From an uncultured Prevotellaceae bacterium (GTDB lineage Bacteria; Bacteroidota; Bacteroidia; Bacteroidales; Bacteroidaceae): a stretch of 38,791 bases of DNA. The notes below the pieces were generated by a model. That model saw only the letters and a program-made list of their open reading frames with translations, was not told where the DNA came from and did no database searches. Where the stretch lies: NCBI GenBank assembly GCA_902776685.1, contig CACYRB010000014.1, positions 1 to 38,791 on the forward strand. Direction: 5' to 3'. Numbering within the stretch: the stretch's first letter is position 1; every line of letters starts with the position of its first letter. Of this stretch, positions 17,803 through 27,214 are shown piece by piece. The position numbers were made by a program, and so were the translations under genes.

Positions 17803-18993
17803 ATGATAAAAAGAATAATTGCTGCGTTATACATCTTTTTAATAATATGTATGGGGGCGGCAACGATTATCGAGAATATAAAAGGAACAGACTACACCAC
17901 CACAACCATATATGGTTCGTGGTGGTTTAGTCTGCTTTGGGCATTGCTTGCACTTTTGGGTGTGGTTTACTACTTCAAGAGCGAAGCCTCTGGAAATGCC
18001 AAGACATGGCTTTCCATACCAAACTGGCCACGCCATGGTCTACACGCCTCTATTGTCATCATCCTTGTCGGTGCATTCATCACACACATCTCCAGTCGTA
18101 GCGGACGCCTGCATCTGCATTTCGGAGACACGATGACCATGTATGAAAGCAACGAGAAGAATGGTGCACCCGTAGATCTGGGATTCGCCATCAGACTGGA
18201 CACCTTCAACATCAAGTGCTATAAAGGAACTAAGGAGCCACGCGACTTTGTTTCGTCAGTGACGGTAACAAATCTCGAAGGGCAAAAAGAGAAGGCAAAG
18301 ATTTCGATGAACCACATCTATCAACAGAACGGTTTGCGTCTCTATCAAATGAGCTACGACCCTCAAGACATGTCATCGATTCTCACGGTTTACGACGACC
18401 CGATTGGTATTCTGACAACCTATATCGGCTATGGAATGCTTTTCCTGTCGTTTGTCTTACTGATGCTCAAACAGATTAAGGGACGTAGCGACGTTATTCT
18501 CTATGTAGCAATCGCCGCCTTGCTGGCGTGGCTTATCTATTATTTCAACGTGCGCTATATGGCCACACATCGTGTGATGCCTGTGTTGCGTACGCCTTTC
18601 TTTGGCGTACACGTGGGATTAATGATTGTCGGCTATTCCCTGTCGGCAGTCATCTTCCTCTTGTCTCTTGCCTACCTCATACATCCCAATCAGAAACTTA
18701 CCCAGTGGTGTCACCGTCTACTCATCCCGGCATTGGGATTCACGGCAGGAGGCATATTTGTTGGTGCCATCTGGGCAAACGTGAGTTGGGGGCGTTATTG
18801 GGGATGGGACCCCAAAGAGACATGGGCACTTATCTCATGGATGGTGTATGCTGTACCTTTACATGCAAAAAGCTTACCGGCATTCCGCAAACCACGCATC
18901 TTTCACCTTTACTTGGTCGTGGCTTTGCTCTTCATCGCCTTTACATATTTTGGCGTAAACGCATTGTTGACTGGTATGCACTCTTATGCATAG
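17803..18993 (+). CDS. ccsA: Cytochrome c biogenesis protein, ResB-like and CcsA domains
   Basis: A 396-aa membrane protein of the System II (Ccs) haem-attachment machinery. The N-terminal third has ResB-like features: hydrophobic helices, then a periplasmic part with RLHLHFGDTMTMYESNEKNG and NHIYQQNGLRLYQMSYDPQD. The C-terminal half is CcsA-like, with the haem-binding WWD-type loop WGRYWGWDPKETWALISW and flanking His residues. It follows the di-haem cytochrome by 5 nt, so it is presumably dedicated to that cytochrome. No NrfA/NrfH, the usual partner in gut Bacteroidales, is present here. A convergent terminator follows. Confidence 0.88.
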   Translation: MIKRIIAALYIFLIICMGAATIIENIKGTDYTTTTIYGSWWFSLLWALLALLGVVYYFKSEASGNAKTWLSIPNWPRHGLHASIVIILVGAFITHISSRSGRLHLHFGDTMTMYESNEKNGAPVDLGFAIRLDTFNIKCYKGTKEPRDFVSSVTVTNLEGQKEKAKISMNHIYQQNGLRLYQMSYDPQDMSSILTVYDDPIGILTTYIGYGMLFLSFVLLMLKQIKGRSDVILYVAIAALLAWLIYYFNVRYMATHRVMPVLRTPFFGVHVGLMIVGYSLSAVIFLLSLAYLIHPNQKLTQWCHRLLIPALGFTAGGIFVGAIWANVSWGRYWGWDPKETWALISWMVYAVPLHAKSLPAFRKPRIFHLYLVVALLFIAFTYFGVNALLTGMHSYA

Positions 18994-19009
18994 TGGTCCA
19001 TCATCTACA

Positions 19010-19060
19010 AAAAGAAACAGCGAGGACGTAAAACTGATGTTCTACGCCCTCACTGTTTTT
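19010..19060. terminator. Bidirectional terminator between ccsA and rny
   Basis: AAACAG, GAGG and CGTA (19015-19030) pair with TACG, CCTC and CTGTTT (19043-19058), with two single mismatches. A T-run follows on the plus strand (CTGTTTTT) and, on the minus strand, after the mirrored side. It serves both convergent genes. Confidence 0.75.
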
Positions 19061-19073
19061 ATCTATGTAATGA

Positions 19074-20612
19074 TTATTTGGCAAATGCTACGCTACGAGT
19101 CTCACGAATGACCGTAATCTTGACTTGTCCGGGATAGGTCATCTCATTCTGAATCTTTGTGGCTATCTCGCCAGAAAGTTTCTCGGTATCGGCATCGTCA
19201 ATCTTATCAGCACCGACGATAACACGCAACTCACGACCGGCCTGGATGGCGTATGTCTTGGTGACGCCAGGATAGCTCATGGCAATAGCCTCAAGGTCAT
19301 TCAGACGCTTGATATAAGCTTCTACAATTTCACGGCGAGCACCGGGACGCGCTCCACTGATGGCATCGCAAACCTGAACAATCGGAGCGAGCAGAGTCTG
19401 CATCTCCATCTCATCGTGGTGAGCACCGATAGCATTGCAGATATCTGGCTTCTCCTTATATTTCTCTGCAATCTTGGCTCCATAGAGTGCATGCGGGTCT
19501 TCAGTGTCCTCATCAGGCACCTTACCAATGTCATGCAACAGTCCGGCACGCTTAGCCTTCTTGGGATTCAAACCGAGTTCTGCAGCCATCACACCACAGA
19601 GATTCGCGGTCTCACGAGCATGTTGCAACAGATTCTGGCCGTAGCTGCTACGGTATTTCATCTTTCCGACAATACGTATCAATTCGGGATGTAAGCCATG
19701 AACACCGAGGTCTATGGCTGTACGTTTACCGGTCTCAACGATTTCATTATCAAGTTGTTTTTTAACTTTTGCAACAACCTCTTCGATGCGCGCAGGATGA
19801 ATACGACCGTCTGCAACCAACTGGTGAAGGGCCAGACGACAAACCTCGCGACGCACAGGGTCGAAAGCTGAGATGACAATAGCTTCAGGCGTATCGTCAA
19901 CAACGATTTCCACTCCTGTTGCTGCCTCAAGAGCACGGATATTGCGTCCCTCGCGTCCGATAATACGACCTTTCACTTCGTCGTTATCGATGTGGAACAC
20001 GCTGACAGAGTTCTCTATCGCCGTTTCCGTTGCTACACGTTGTATCGTCTGTATGACGATTTTCTTGGCCTGGGCATTAGCATTCAGTTTTGCCTCGTCC
20101 ATGATTTCATTAATGTAGCTCTGTGCATCAGACCGTGCCTCGTCCTTCAAGCTTTCGACAAGACGGCTCTTTGCCTCCTCTGCACTCAAGCCAGAGAGTT
20201 CTTCAAGTTTGGCACGTTCCTGCAACTGCATTTTCTCAAGTTCTTCCTGCTTGATGCTCAGCAGTTTCTTCTCGTTGTCAATGCGTTGCTGACTCTGCTC
20301 TACTTCCTGTTTCCGACGGCCGATTTCTTCCTGACGCTGGTTCAACGATATCTCACGCTGTTTCAGCCGGTTTTCGTTTTGCTGGATCTTTTGGTTGCGC
20401 TGCTGCACTTCCTTCTCCAGTTCCGCCTTTTTGTTCAGGAATTTCTCCTTCACCTCAAGCAGTTTCTTTTCTTTCACTACGTCGGCCTCCTTATTGGCGG
20501 CCTCCATCATCTGCGTATATTTTCCTTTTAAAACATAGCGGAAAACAACATAGCCTAACAGGCCGCCAAGAACCAAGGCGACCACAGCTGTAATTATTAT
20601 TGGTATTGTCAT
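19074..20612 (-). CDS. rny: Ribonuclease Y
   Basis: A membrane-anchored endoribonuclease that starts decay of many mRNAs, 512 aa. One N-terminal transmembrane helix (residues about 3-25), a long charged coiled coil (30-190), a KH RNA-binding domain (about 200-265, [20 protein letters not shown]), and an HD domain with the metal site ([20 protein letters not shown]). Full family length. Third gene of a unit with zapA and a small coiled-coil protein; this order is common in Bacteroidetes. Spacing to zapA is 25 nt. Confidence 0.97.
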   Translation of the reverse strand: MTIPIIITAVVALVLGGLLGYVVFRYVLKGKYTQMMEAANKEADVVKEKKLLEVKEKFLNKKAELEKEVQQRNQKIQQNENRLKQREISLNQRQEEIGRRKQEVEQSQQRIDNEKKLLSIKQEELEKMQLQERAKLEELSGLSAEEAKSRLVESLKDEARSDAQSYINEIMDEAKLNANAQAKKIVIQTIQRVATETAIENSVSVFHIDNDEVKGRIIGREGRNIRALEAATGVEIVVDDTPEAIVISAFDPVRREVCRLALHQLVADGRIHPARIEEVVAKVKKQLDNEIVETGKRTAIDLGVHGLHPELIRIVGKMKYRSSYGQNLLQHARETANLCGVMAAELGLNPKKAKRAGLLHDIGKVPDEDTEDPHALYGAKIAEKYKEKPDICNAIGAHHDEMEMQTLLAPIVQVCDAISGARPGARREIVEAYIKRLNDLEAIAMSYPGVTKTYAIQAGRELRVIVGADKIDDADTEKLSGEIATKIQNEMTYPGQVKITVIRETRSVAFAK

Positions 20613-20637
20613 TATAACTTAAATAAATTAGTAATAT

Positions 20638-20940
20638 TCACTTTTTCAGAGCTTCTTCAATTTCAGAAGTCAACTTTCCGAGAATATCACTATATGGTGC
20701 CGTATCGTTTCGCCCTGCCTCCATTTCATATTTCAGGGCTATATCGATTAGCGACATATACAATATATCCTTCTCGCTCTTTCTTGCTTTGTAGAAAGCC
20801 GAGTAGGAATTTACTGTATCTGTAATAAGTTTTGCAGCCTTACGATAAAAAATTTCTTCCTCTCGGGGAATCTTCACCGAGAGTTCCGTATCGTAAACGT
20901 GCAATCTTATTTGCAACATGTCTCTGTTTTCTTCTGCCAT
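20638..20940 (-). CDS. zapA: Cell division protein ZapA
   Basis: A 100-aa FtsZ-ring-associated protein. The N-terminal beta segment (LQIRLHVYDTELSVKIPREEE) and the following helices (FYRKAAKLITDTVNSYSAFY) match the ZapA family. It would cross-link FtsZ filaments in the cytoplasm at midcell. It lies 14 nt after the small coiled-coil gene and 25 nt before rny. Similarity is recognised by pattern rather than a strict motif, so confidence is a little lower than for rny. Confidence 0.85.
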   Translation of the reverse strand: MAEENRDMLQIRLHVYDTELSVKIPREEEIFYRKAAKLITDTVNSYSAFYKARKSEKDILYMSLIDIALKYEMEAGRNDTAPYSDILGKLTSEIEEALKK

Positions 20941-20954
20941 CGCTCCGGTTTTAT

Positions 20955-21245
20955 TTACTCACTCAGTAGCGTGATACATTTATTAACGTCTCTGATTAGC
21001 TTCGATAGGCGCTTTTTTGCTGCATCCATGTCTGTGTCGGATATTTCCACCATCTTTGCCATCATCAGACTGTTATAGTCGTTTCGTGCCTGAGCAAGCT
21101 GATCCTCGAGCTGCTTTATCTTAGCATCCCGCTCATCCACCATTTCGTACAGGCCCTTATTCTCCTCCTTCACTTCCTGATATTGGAGGAGCATCTGCCT
21201 GACTCGTGTGGCAAACTGGTTCAGCATTTTCTCATTTGCACTCAT
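20955..21245 (-). CDS. Small coiled-coil protein upstream of zapA
   Basis: A 96-aa protein predicted mostly helical, with a heptad-rich coiled coil from about residue 15 to 60 (LLQYQEVKEENKGLYEMVDE) and a C-terminal basic helix. No named domain is recognised. Its fixed place before zapA and rny in related genomes suggests a cell-division partner, perhaps a ZapB-like role, but that is inference from position and coiled-coil character only. It carries the promoter of the three-gene unit just upstream. Confidence 0.75.
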   Translation of the reverse strand: MSANEKMLNQFATRVRQMLLQYQEVKEENKGLYEMVDERDAKIKQLEDQLAQARNDYNSLMMAKMVEISDTDMDAAKKRLSKLIRDVNKCITLLSE

Positions 21246-21266
21246 ACGCTTTTTCTAAATTGGTCA

Positions 21267-21298
21267 CAAAGTTAGTGCATAAATTTGGAATCTCCAAA
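21267..21298 (-). promoter_or_regulatory. Promoter of the zapA-rny unit
   Basis: Minus-strand -7 TAACTTTG (rc of 21267-21274) and -33 TTTG (rc of 21295-21298) with 20-nt spacing, about 22 nt before the first start codon. Confidence 0.7.
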
Positions 21299-21358
21299 TT
21301 TTGTTAAACTTTTTTCACTTTATCGACTGAAAATCAACTCGTAACTATCTCGAGTGTT

Positions 21359-21982
21359 TTATTTTTTCTCTTCTGCAGGACGCGGTTCCTTCTTTGCCAA
21401 CATGACTACTTGATAAATATAGTCGGTCACCCATTTTTGCGAAAAACCTAGGCGCTTGTTGAACTGACGAATGCTGACCACGGTCTTCATAACAGCGGCA
21501 TCGGTAAAGTCGTTTTTGTTGAAGATATCCCCAACCGTTTTCTCGGTCATGGTGTATATTGTTTTCTTGAAGAAACCCGGCAGTCGCAATTTGAATTTCA
21601 TCAAATTACCTGTCAACATCATCAAATCCTGAGAGAACCCTTGGAACTGCACCAGATACGTATTGGCATCTTGCAGTTTTTTGCAATTCTTACGAATACT
21701 CTGATCAATTTCCGTGAAGAAATTGTCATCGGTCTTATACATGCTCTTTAGCATTTTTTTACAATGCACTTTCTCCCCTACGCCAAGTTTGTTGTTCACT
21801 GTGGGCACATGAAGTGTCGCCTTAAAAGTACGTAAATCCGGCAAGAACGATAAATTGTTGATTCCCAACCGTTCAGCCAGGGAAGCTTGAAAGTAAACTC
21901 TAATCAGCATCATGTAGTCTTCCATGCCTCCGACTTTCTTTTCTGCCGATTTCTTTCCAAATATTTTTGATAAAAAAACCAT
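21359..21982 (-). CDS. Conserved-type hypothetical protein
   Basis: A 207-aa protein, basic, without signal peptide or convincing transmembrane helix. No domain recognised. N-terminal KIFGKKSAEKK is highly charged; the middle (FFTEIDQSIRKNCKKLQDAN) looks helical; the tail is charged (KKEPRPAEEKK). It has its own promoter and lies in the minus orientation next to the zapA unit. Probably a genuine gene because the frame is long, starts at a well-placed ATG and is preceded by a good promoter; function is unknown. Confidence 0.75.
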   Translation of the reverse strand: MVFLSKIFGKKSAEKKVGGMEDYMMLIRVYFQASLAERLGINNLSFLPDLRTFKATLHVPTVNNKLGVGEKVHCKKMLKSMYKTDDNFFTEIDQSIRKNCKKLQDANTYLVQFQGFSQDLMMLTGNLMKFKLRLPGFFKKTIYTMTEKTVGDIFNKNDFTDAAVMKTVVSIRQFNKRLGFSQKWVTDYIYQVVMLAKKEPRPAEEKK

Positions 21983-22037
21983 ATAGTTTTAACAAATAAT
22001 TGTGATTTTCGTAGCGGTCATTCCGCCATTTTCGGTG

Positions 22038-22069
22038 CAAAATTACAACATTACGACCAAAATTCCAAA
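22038..22069 (-). promoter_or_regulatory. Promoter of the 207-aa hypothetical gene
   Basis: Minus-strand -7 TAATTTTG (rc of 22038-22045) and -33 TTTG (rc of 22066-22069), spacing 20 nt, about 55 nt before the start codon. Confidence 0.65.
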
Positions 22070-22193
22070 TAATATTACTGAAATTGCACCGAAGACAGCA
22101 AGTTTCTTGCTTGAAAACACAACCCACATCATAAAAAAACTATTAAAACGACAAGATTTTCCGTTTTCATTTTATAATTTCACTTTTTATTTG

Positions 22194-22201
22194 TATCTTT
22201 G
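22194..22201 (+). promoter_or_regulatory. Probable -7 box of the exopolysaccharide operon
   Basis: TATCTTTG fits the Bacteroidetes -7 consensus and lies 47 nt before the first start codon. At the proper distance upstream there is only a T-rich stretch (22170-22173), so the -33 is weak and regulation may need an activator. Confidence 0.5.
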
Positions 22202-22248
22202 TGCGCTTTTAAAGGCAAATATTTATACAAAGTCATAATTAAACGGTA

Positions 22249-23694
22249 ATGAAACGACAATCAAAAGGTACAAACATGATTAAGACATTCGTTGTGATAG
22301 GCGACTTTGTCTTGCTCAATGCTGTGTTGTTGTGGTTTCATTATTATGCCTCCGAACTCACCCCACCCTTTTTCCAGGAAGCACCCCGCACAATATTGTT
22401 AGTGGCCAATCTCTCCATGGCCATTGCGATGAACCAGCTTCCTTCCATCATTCACCGTCGGCGAGTCAAATTTGAACAGCTCTTCAATCGTGTTCTCTCC
22501 TACTCGTTGCTTCAGTCGGCACTGATGTTTGTTTTTCTCCGCATCATCAGCAGTGGAGGCCAGTTGTTCCGCTTCATGTTTATCTTTGCTGCAATCATGT
22601 TTGCCGCAACATTCTTGATTCGCAGCATTGAACGATTTGTCCTGCGCTACTACCGTCTGTTAGGGAAAAACACACGTAGCGTAGTGTTTATTGGCAACGA
22701 CCCGTCCATACTGATGATTTACAACGAGATGACATCCGACATGGCTACGGGATATAAGATTGCCGGATACTATTCCAACGATACTTTTGCCGACTGTCCC
22801 GAGGAATTAAAACACTTAGGAAGCCTCGATCGTCTCGTCCAAGAAATGGAAACCGACGAAAAAGAGAACGAGACCAATACCCAACACAAGAAAAGCGCAA
22901 TAGAGTTGGCCGAGGAGGTATATTGCAGTCTCTCTCACGACAATTCTGATTTGATATCGCGCATCATGCGCTATTGCGATCAGAATGTCATTCATTTCTA
23001 TTATGTTCCGCGCATGCTCGGCAATCTGCAACTTCGCCTGAAGCCCGAACGTTTTGGCGATGTCACCATCTTCACAAGTCATCAGGAACCACTGGCCTAT
23101 TTCAGAAATCGACTCATCAAACGAGCCTTCGATTTTATTGTGAGTTTCTTGGTCTGCCTCTGCATGCTGCCCTTCCTTCCCATCATTGCTGCCATCATCA
23201 AGCTTTCCAGCCCAGGACCGGTTTTATTCAAACAAGCCCGCACTGGTCTGAATGGAAAGACGTTCATGTGTTATAAGTTCCGTTCCATGCACGTCAACAA
23301 AGATGCTGACATGGCACAAGCTACGCTTGACGACCCACGCAAGTTTGCCTTCGGACGTTTCATGCGCAAGACGAATATCGATGAATTTCCACAATTCTTC
23401 AACGTTCTCTTAGGCGACATGAGCATTGTCGGACCACGTCCTCACATGCTTCACCATACAGAGGTTTACGGCCAGCTCATCGATAAATACATGGTGCGTC
23501 ACTTCTCCAAGCCCGGCATCACGGGTTGGGCACAGGTGACAGGCTTCCGTGGTGAGACCAAAGAGCTGTGGCAGATGGAAGAACGCATCAAGCGCGACAT
23601 CTGGTATATTGAGAACTGGTCGTTCTGGCTCGACATCAAGATTATTTTCAAGACCGCCATCACCCTGTTTTGGAATGACAAAAATGCATATTAA
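22249..23694 (+). CDS. Undecaprenyl-phosphate sugar-1-phosphate transferase (WcaJ/WbaP type)
   Basis: A 481-aa polyprenyl-phosphate hexose-1-phosphate transferase that starts polysaccharide repeat-unit assembly on the membrane. N-terminal hydrophobic segments up to about residue 130, a Rossmann-like middle (SVVFIGNDPSILMIYNEM), then the catalytic bacterial sugar transferase domain (from KRAFDFIVSFLVCL, residue about 290) with MCYKFRSMHVNKD, NIDEFPQFFNVLLGDMSIVG and KPGITGWAQVTGFRGET. An ATG at 22276 (MIKTFVVIGDF) is an alternative start. First gene of a plus-strand unit with rfbA 18 nt later. The sugar transferred cannot be read from sequence; glucose or galactose is usual. Confidence 0.9.
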   Translation: MKRQSKGTNMIKTFVVIGDFVLLNAVLLWFHYYASELTPPFFQEAPRTILLVANLSMAIAMNQLPSIIHRRRVKFEQLFNRVLSYSLLQSALMFVFLRIISSGGQLFRFMFIFAAIMFAATFLIRSIERFVLRYYRLLGKNTRSVVFIGNDPSILMIYNEMTSDMATGYKIAGYYSNDTFADCPEELKHLGSLDRLVQEMETDEKENETNTQHKKSAIELAEEVYCSLSHDNSDLISRIMRYCDQNVIHFYYVPRMLGNLQLRLKPERFGDVTIFTSHQEPLAYFRNRLIKRAFDFIVSFLVCLCMLPFLPIIAAIIKLSSPGPVLFKQARTGLNGKTFMCYKFRSMHVNKDADMAQATLDDPRKFAFGRFMRKTNIDEFPQFFNVLLGDMSIVGPRPHMLHHTEVYGQLIDKYMVRHFSKPGITGWAQVTGFRGETKELWQMEERIKRDIWYIENWSFWLDIKIIFKTAITLFWNDKNAY

Positions 23695-23712
23695 TAAAAA
23701 TAAAAGCAAAAT

Positions 23713-24591
23713 ATGAAAGGAATCGTACTGGCCGGGGGCTCCGGCACGCGTCTATACCCCATCACGAAAGGCATCAGCAAACAGCTGATACCCATCTTTG
23801 ACAAGCCCATGATCTACTACCCCATCTCGGCATTGATGATTGCAGGCATACGCGACATTCTCATCATTTCCACCCCTCACGACCTGCCTGGCTTCCAACG
23901 TCTGTTAGGCGACGGTAGCGATATCGGTGTACGTTTCGAGTATGCCGAGCAGCCCAGTCCCGACGGTTTGGCACAAGCCTTCCTCATTGGCGAGGAGTTT
24001 ATTGGCGACGACTGTGTATGTCTTGTCCTCGGCGACAACATCTTCCATGGTGTAGGATTTAATAAGCTACTCAAGGAAAGCGTGCAAAACGCAGAGGCAG
24101 ACGGAAAAGCAACGGTCTTTGGTTACTACGTCAACGACCCAGAGCGCTATGGAGTGGCCGAGATTGATGATGACGGCAACTGCCTGAGCATCGAAGAAAA
24201 ACCCGCTCATCCCCGTAGCAACTATGCGGTGGTAGGTTTGTACTTCTACCCCAACAGCGTTGTTGACATCGCCAAGCACATCAAGCCGAGTGCACGTGGA
24301 GAACTCGAAATCACATCGGTCAATCAGGAGTACCTCAACCGTAAGCAACTGAAAGTACAGACCTTGCAACGTGGTTTTGCTTGGCTCGACACCGGTACCC
24401 ACGACAGTCTTTCCGAGGCCAGCACCTTCATCGAGGTCATCGAGAAACGTCAAGGGCTCAAGATTGCTTGTCTTGAGGAAATAGCCCTTCAAAACGGCTG
24501 GATTACCAAAGAGCAAGTCATTGCATTAGCTCAGCCCATGGCTAAAAACGACTACGGCAAATATCTGATGCGATTAGCAGAACAAAAATAA
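23713..24591 (+). CDS. rfbA: Glucose-1-phosphate thymidylyltransferase
   Basis: A 292-aa nucleotidyltransferase making dTDP-glucose from Glc-1-P and dTTP, first step to dTDP-rhamnose and other deoxysugars. The nucleotide-binding start [20 protein letters not shown], the [16 protein letters not shown] motif, [10 protein letters not shown] and [14 protein letters not shown] are classical. Normal family length. No rfbB, rfbC or rfbD follows, so the remaining rhamnose genes, if used, lie elsewhere. Only 18 nt separate it from both neighbours, which supports one transcript. Confidence 0.96.
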   Translation: MKGIVLAGGSGTRLYPITKGISKQLIPIFDKPMIYYPISALMIAGIRDILIISTPHDLPGFQRLLGDGSDIGVRFEYAEQPSPDGLAQAFLIGEEFIGDDCVCLVLGDNIFHGVGFNKLLKESVQNAEADGKATVFGYYVNDPERYGVAEIDDDGNCLSIEEKPAHPRSNYAVVGLYFYPNSVVDIAKHIKPSARGELEITSVNQEYLNRKQLKVQTLQRGFAWLDTGTHDSLSEASTFIEVIEKRQGLKIACLEEIALQNGWITKEQVIALAQPMAKNDYGKYLMRLAEQK

Positions 24592-24609
24592 ATTAAAATA
24601 ACAACAAAA

Positions 24610-27117
24610 ATGGAAGAAAACAAGAATTTAGAGCTGGAGCAACTCCAGCAACAAGAAGAGAAGTCAACCTTCGACTTCAAAACCATCTTCACTACGGTGG
24701 TACTCAACTGGAAGTGGTTTCTGCTTTCCTTGATTATCTGCCTTGGCGCAGCCCTGATCTACCTGCGCTATGCTACGCCCATCTATCAGGCACATGCCAA
24801 AATGCTGATAAAGGATGAGGAACAGAAGAACTATCGTTCGTCACGTGCCATGATCTCGGCTACCAACCTGGCCGAGATGACCAACTCTGCCGGTATCGAC
24901 AACGAGATGGAAATCCTCAAATCACGCTCTTTGGCAGAGGCTACAGTCCGCGACCTGAAACTCTATGTGAACTACCGCACAAAAGGAAAAGTCAAAGAAG
25001 TACCTATCTACAAGAGCCAGGCTGTCAGCGTCGACCTCGACCCTGGGCATCTTGAGAAACTGGAAAGCCCAATCTCTCTCGAAATTCTCCGCAAAGGCAG
25101 TACCTATCAGGTTACGGGTAGCTTTACAGCACCGTCCGACGCTGGCATGACAGCTTACAAGATCGACAAGACGCTCACTCAGCTTCCTGCCACGATAGGC
25201 ACCAAAGCCGGTATTCTTTCGTTCAACACCAACGGTACACGTCCCATGAAGGATGGCGAACTGCTCAAGGTCACCGTCATGTCGCCCCAGATGATTTCTG
25301 GTAGATATGCCGGAGCCCTCTCTGTCGCACAGACAGGCAAGCTGACCAATATTGCCCAGTTGGTGCTGACCGACCAGATTCCCGAGCGTGCAGTTGACTA
25401 TCTGAAGCAACTTGCCATATGCTACAACCGTCAGGCCAACGACGACAAGAACGAAGTCGCTATCCGTACCGAAGAGTTCATCAACGGTCGTCTGGAGAAG
25501 ATCAATGCCGAGCTGAATGCTACCGAAGGCGAGCTCGAGGCTTACAAGCGTCGCAACAACATGGTCGAGTTGAAGATAAATGCCCAGCAGGCTGTTGCCG
25601 GTGAAAATGCCTACAGCCAGAAACTGGCCGAGGCCAATACGCAGGTAGCCATCATCAACGACCTCTCCACCTACATGAACCAGGCTTCCAACAAGTATCA
25701 GGCCCTTCCTGCTAACGTTGGACTTTCCGATGCTGGAACAACAAACCTCATCAACCAATACAACACCATTGCACTGGAGCGTAAGCGTATGTTGCAGAGT
25801 GTTTCTGAGAGTCACCCCTCTGTTGCTCCGCTGACCGAACAGCTTGACGAGCTCTCCAACAGCATACGTGGTGCTATGAACCAGTCGCGTCGTGCCTACG
25901 AGCTTCAGCGCAACAGCGTTGCTTCACAATATGGTAAATACTCCGGACAGATTTCCAACACCCCCGAGCAAGAGCGCATGCTTACTCAGATTGGTCGTCA
26001 GCAAGAGGTGAAGTCTGGTCTTTACCTGATGTTGCTCCAGAAACGTGAAGAGAACTCCATCTCCCTGGCTGCCACAGCCGACAAGGGACGCCTCATCGAC
26101 CAACCGCAGCGTGGTGGCATGATTTCCCCCAAGCGCTCCATCATCCTCGGTGGTGCTCTCCTGCTGGGCCTTGCCCTTCCCGCGTTGGTACTCTTCCTGT
26201 TAGAATTCTTCCGCTATAAGATTGAAGGACACGAAGATGTGGCTAAACTTACCAAACTTCCCATCTTGGCCGATGTGGCTGTGGCCAGCGACACGGCAAA
26301 GACAAAAGCCGACATCGTGGTACACGAGAACAAGAACAACCAGATGGAGGAGATTTTCCGTTCCATGCGTACCAACCTTCAGTTCATGATGAAGGAAGGA
26401 CAGAAGGTTATCCTGTTCACGTCGAGCACGTCAGGTGAAGGTAAGACATTCAATGCCGCTAACCTCTCTGTCAGCTTTGCCCTGCTGGGTAAGAAGGTTA
26501 TTCTGGTCGGTCTCGACATCCGTAAGCCTCGTCTTGCCGAGTTGTTCGAGATCAACGACCACCAGCATGGTATCACCCAGTTGCTGGTCAAGGAAGAGCC
26601 CACCGAAGCAGAAGTGCGTTCACAGATACTTCCTTCAGGTATCAACAACAACCTCGACCTGCTGTTGGCCGGACCCATTCCACCCAACCCCACCGAGCTT
26701 ATCGCCCGCGAATCGTTGGATAAGGTCATGGAAATCCTGAAAGCCAACTACGACGTCATTGTCATCGACTCTGCTCCTGTCGGTCTGGTTACCGACACCC
26801 TGCAGATTGGTCGTGTAGCCGACGCAACGGTTTACATGTGTCGCGCCGATTACACTCCGAAGGAAAGTTTCAACCTGATCAACAGCCTTGCCAACGAGAA
26901 GAAGCTTCCCAACATGTCAATCGTCCTCAATGGCATCGACATGTCGAAGAAGAAGTACGGCTACTACTATGGCTATGGTCGCTATGGCAAGTATGGCCGT
27001 TACGGTCGCTACGGTGGCAAGTACGGTAGCTATGGTTCTTATGGCAGCTATGGTTCTTATGGTAACTACAAACATTCGAACTATGGCGACAAGAACGACA
27101 CTTCCGTAAAACAATAA
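24610..27117 (+). CDS. Wzc-like polysaccharide copolymerase and tyrosine autokinase with Tyr/Gly tail
   Basis: An 835-aa inner-membrane protein that controls chain length and export of exopolysaccharide. Wzz domain with a first membrane helix (residues about 34-54), a long periplasmic helical region, a second helix (about 510-530), then the cytoplasmic BY-kinase: Walker A TSSTSGEGKTF (K612), Walker A' LVGLDIRKPRL, Walker B VIVIDSAPVG (D720). The C-terminal 50 residues are a striking tyrosine cluster of YG-containing units (KYGYYYGYGRYGKYGRYG and on), the autophosphorylation substrate. The tail DNA contains near-identical repeats. No Wza-type outer-membrane exporter lies in the window. Confidence 0.92.
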   Translation: MEENKNLELEQLQQQEEKSTFDFKTIFTTVVLNWKWFLLSLIICLGAALIYLRYATPIYQAHAKMLIKDEEQKNYRSSRAMISATNLAEMTNSAGIDNEMEILKSRSLAEATVRDLKLYVNYRTKGKVKEVPIYKSQAVSVDLDPGHLEKLESPISLEILRKGSTYQVTGSFTAPSDAGMTAYKIDKTLTQLPATIGTKAGILSFNTNGTRPMKDGELLKVTVMSPQMISGRYAGALSVAQTGKLTNIAQLVLTDQIPERAVDYLKQLAICYNRQANDDKNEVAIRTEEFINGRLEKINAELNATEGELEAYKRRNNMVELKINAQQAVAGENAYSQKLAEANTQVAIINDLSTYMNQASNKYQALPANVGLSDAGTTNLINQYNTIALERKRMLQSVSESHPSVAPLTEQLDELSNSIRGAMNQSRRAYELQRNSVASQYGKYSGQISNTPEQERMLTQIGRQQEVKSGLYLMLLQKREENSISLAATADKGRLIDQPQRGGMISPKRSIILGGALLLGLALPALVLFLLEFFRYKIEGHEDVAKLTKLPILADVAVASDTAKTKADIVVHENKNNQMEEIFRSMRTNLQFMMKEGQKVILFTSSTSGEGKTFNAANLSVSFALLGKKVILVGLDIRKPRLAELFEINDHQHGITQLLVKEEPTEAEVRSQILPSGINNNLDLLLAGPIPPNPTELIARESLDKVMEILKANYDVIVIDSAPVGLVTDTLQIGRVADATVYMCRADYTPKESFNLINSLANEKKLPNMSIVLNGIDMSKKKYGYYYGYGRYGKYGRYGRYGGKYGSYGSYGSYGSYGNYKHSNYGDKNDTSVKQ
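27026..27062 (+). repeat. Short direct repeats in the tyrosine tail of the Wzc-like gene
   Basis: The segment AGCTATGGTTCTTATGG occurs twice in tandem, 18 bp apart, within a run of TATGG-containing codons. Copy-number change in multiples of 3 would lengthen or shorten the tyrosine cluster. Confidence 0.6.
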
Positions 27118-27133
27118 TGCTGAAAACATGAGC

Positions 27134-27212
27134 GTTGAGTGATAAGTGAGAACTTCACCTATCACTCTTCGCGTATTTAATTATCACATTACTCATTACA
27201 CATTATATATTA
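27134..27212. repeat. 7-bp-period repeats and hairpin between the Wzc-like gene and the HAD gene
   Basis: Heptads GTTGAGT, GATAAGT and GAGAACT (27134-27154) form one arm of a 12-bp hairpin (27137-27167, GAGTGATA with TATCACTC). A second array, CACATTA-CTCATTA and two more units (27185-27212), ends 2 nt before the next start codon. The hairpin could weaken read-through from the Wzc-like gene. Confidence 0.6.
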
Positions 27213-27214
27213 TT

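Noticed and set aside
20612-20640. 6S RNA gene near zapA, as in some bacteria
   Set aside because: Only 25 nt separate rny and zapA and 14 nt separate zapA from the small coiled-coil gene, too little space for an RNA of that size.
24922-25815. Open frame opposite the Wzc-like gene (297 codons)
   Set aside because: Antisense to a continuous conserved kinase gene; no promoter or family features.
27146-27214. Upstream start of the HAD gene
   Set aside because: The 23 additional residues are encoded by hairpin and heptad repeat DNA and lie before the expected N-terminal DxDGT region; the ATG at 27215 fits the family.
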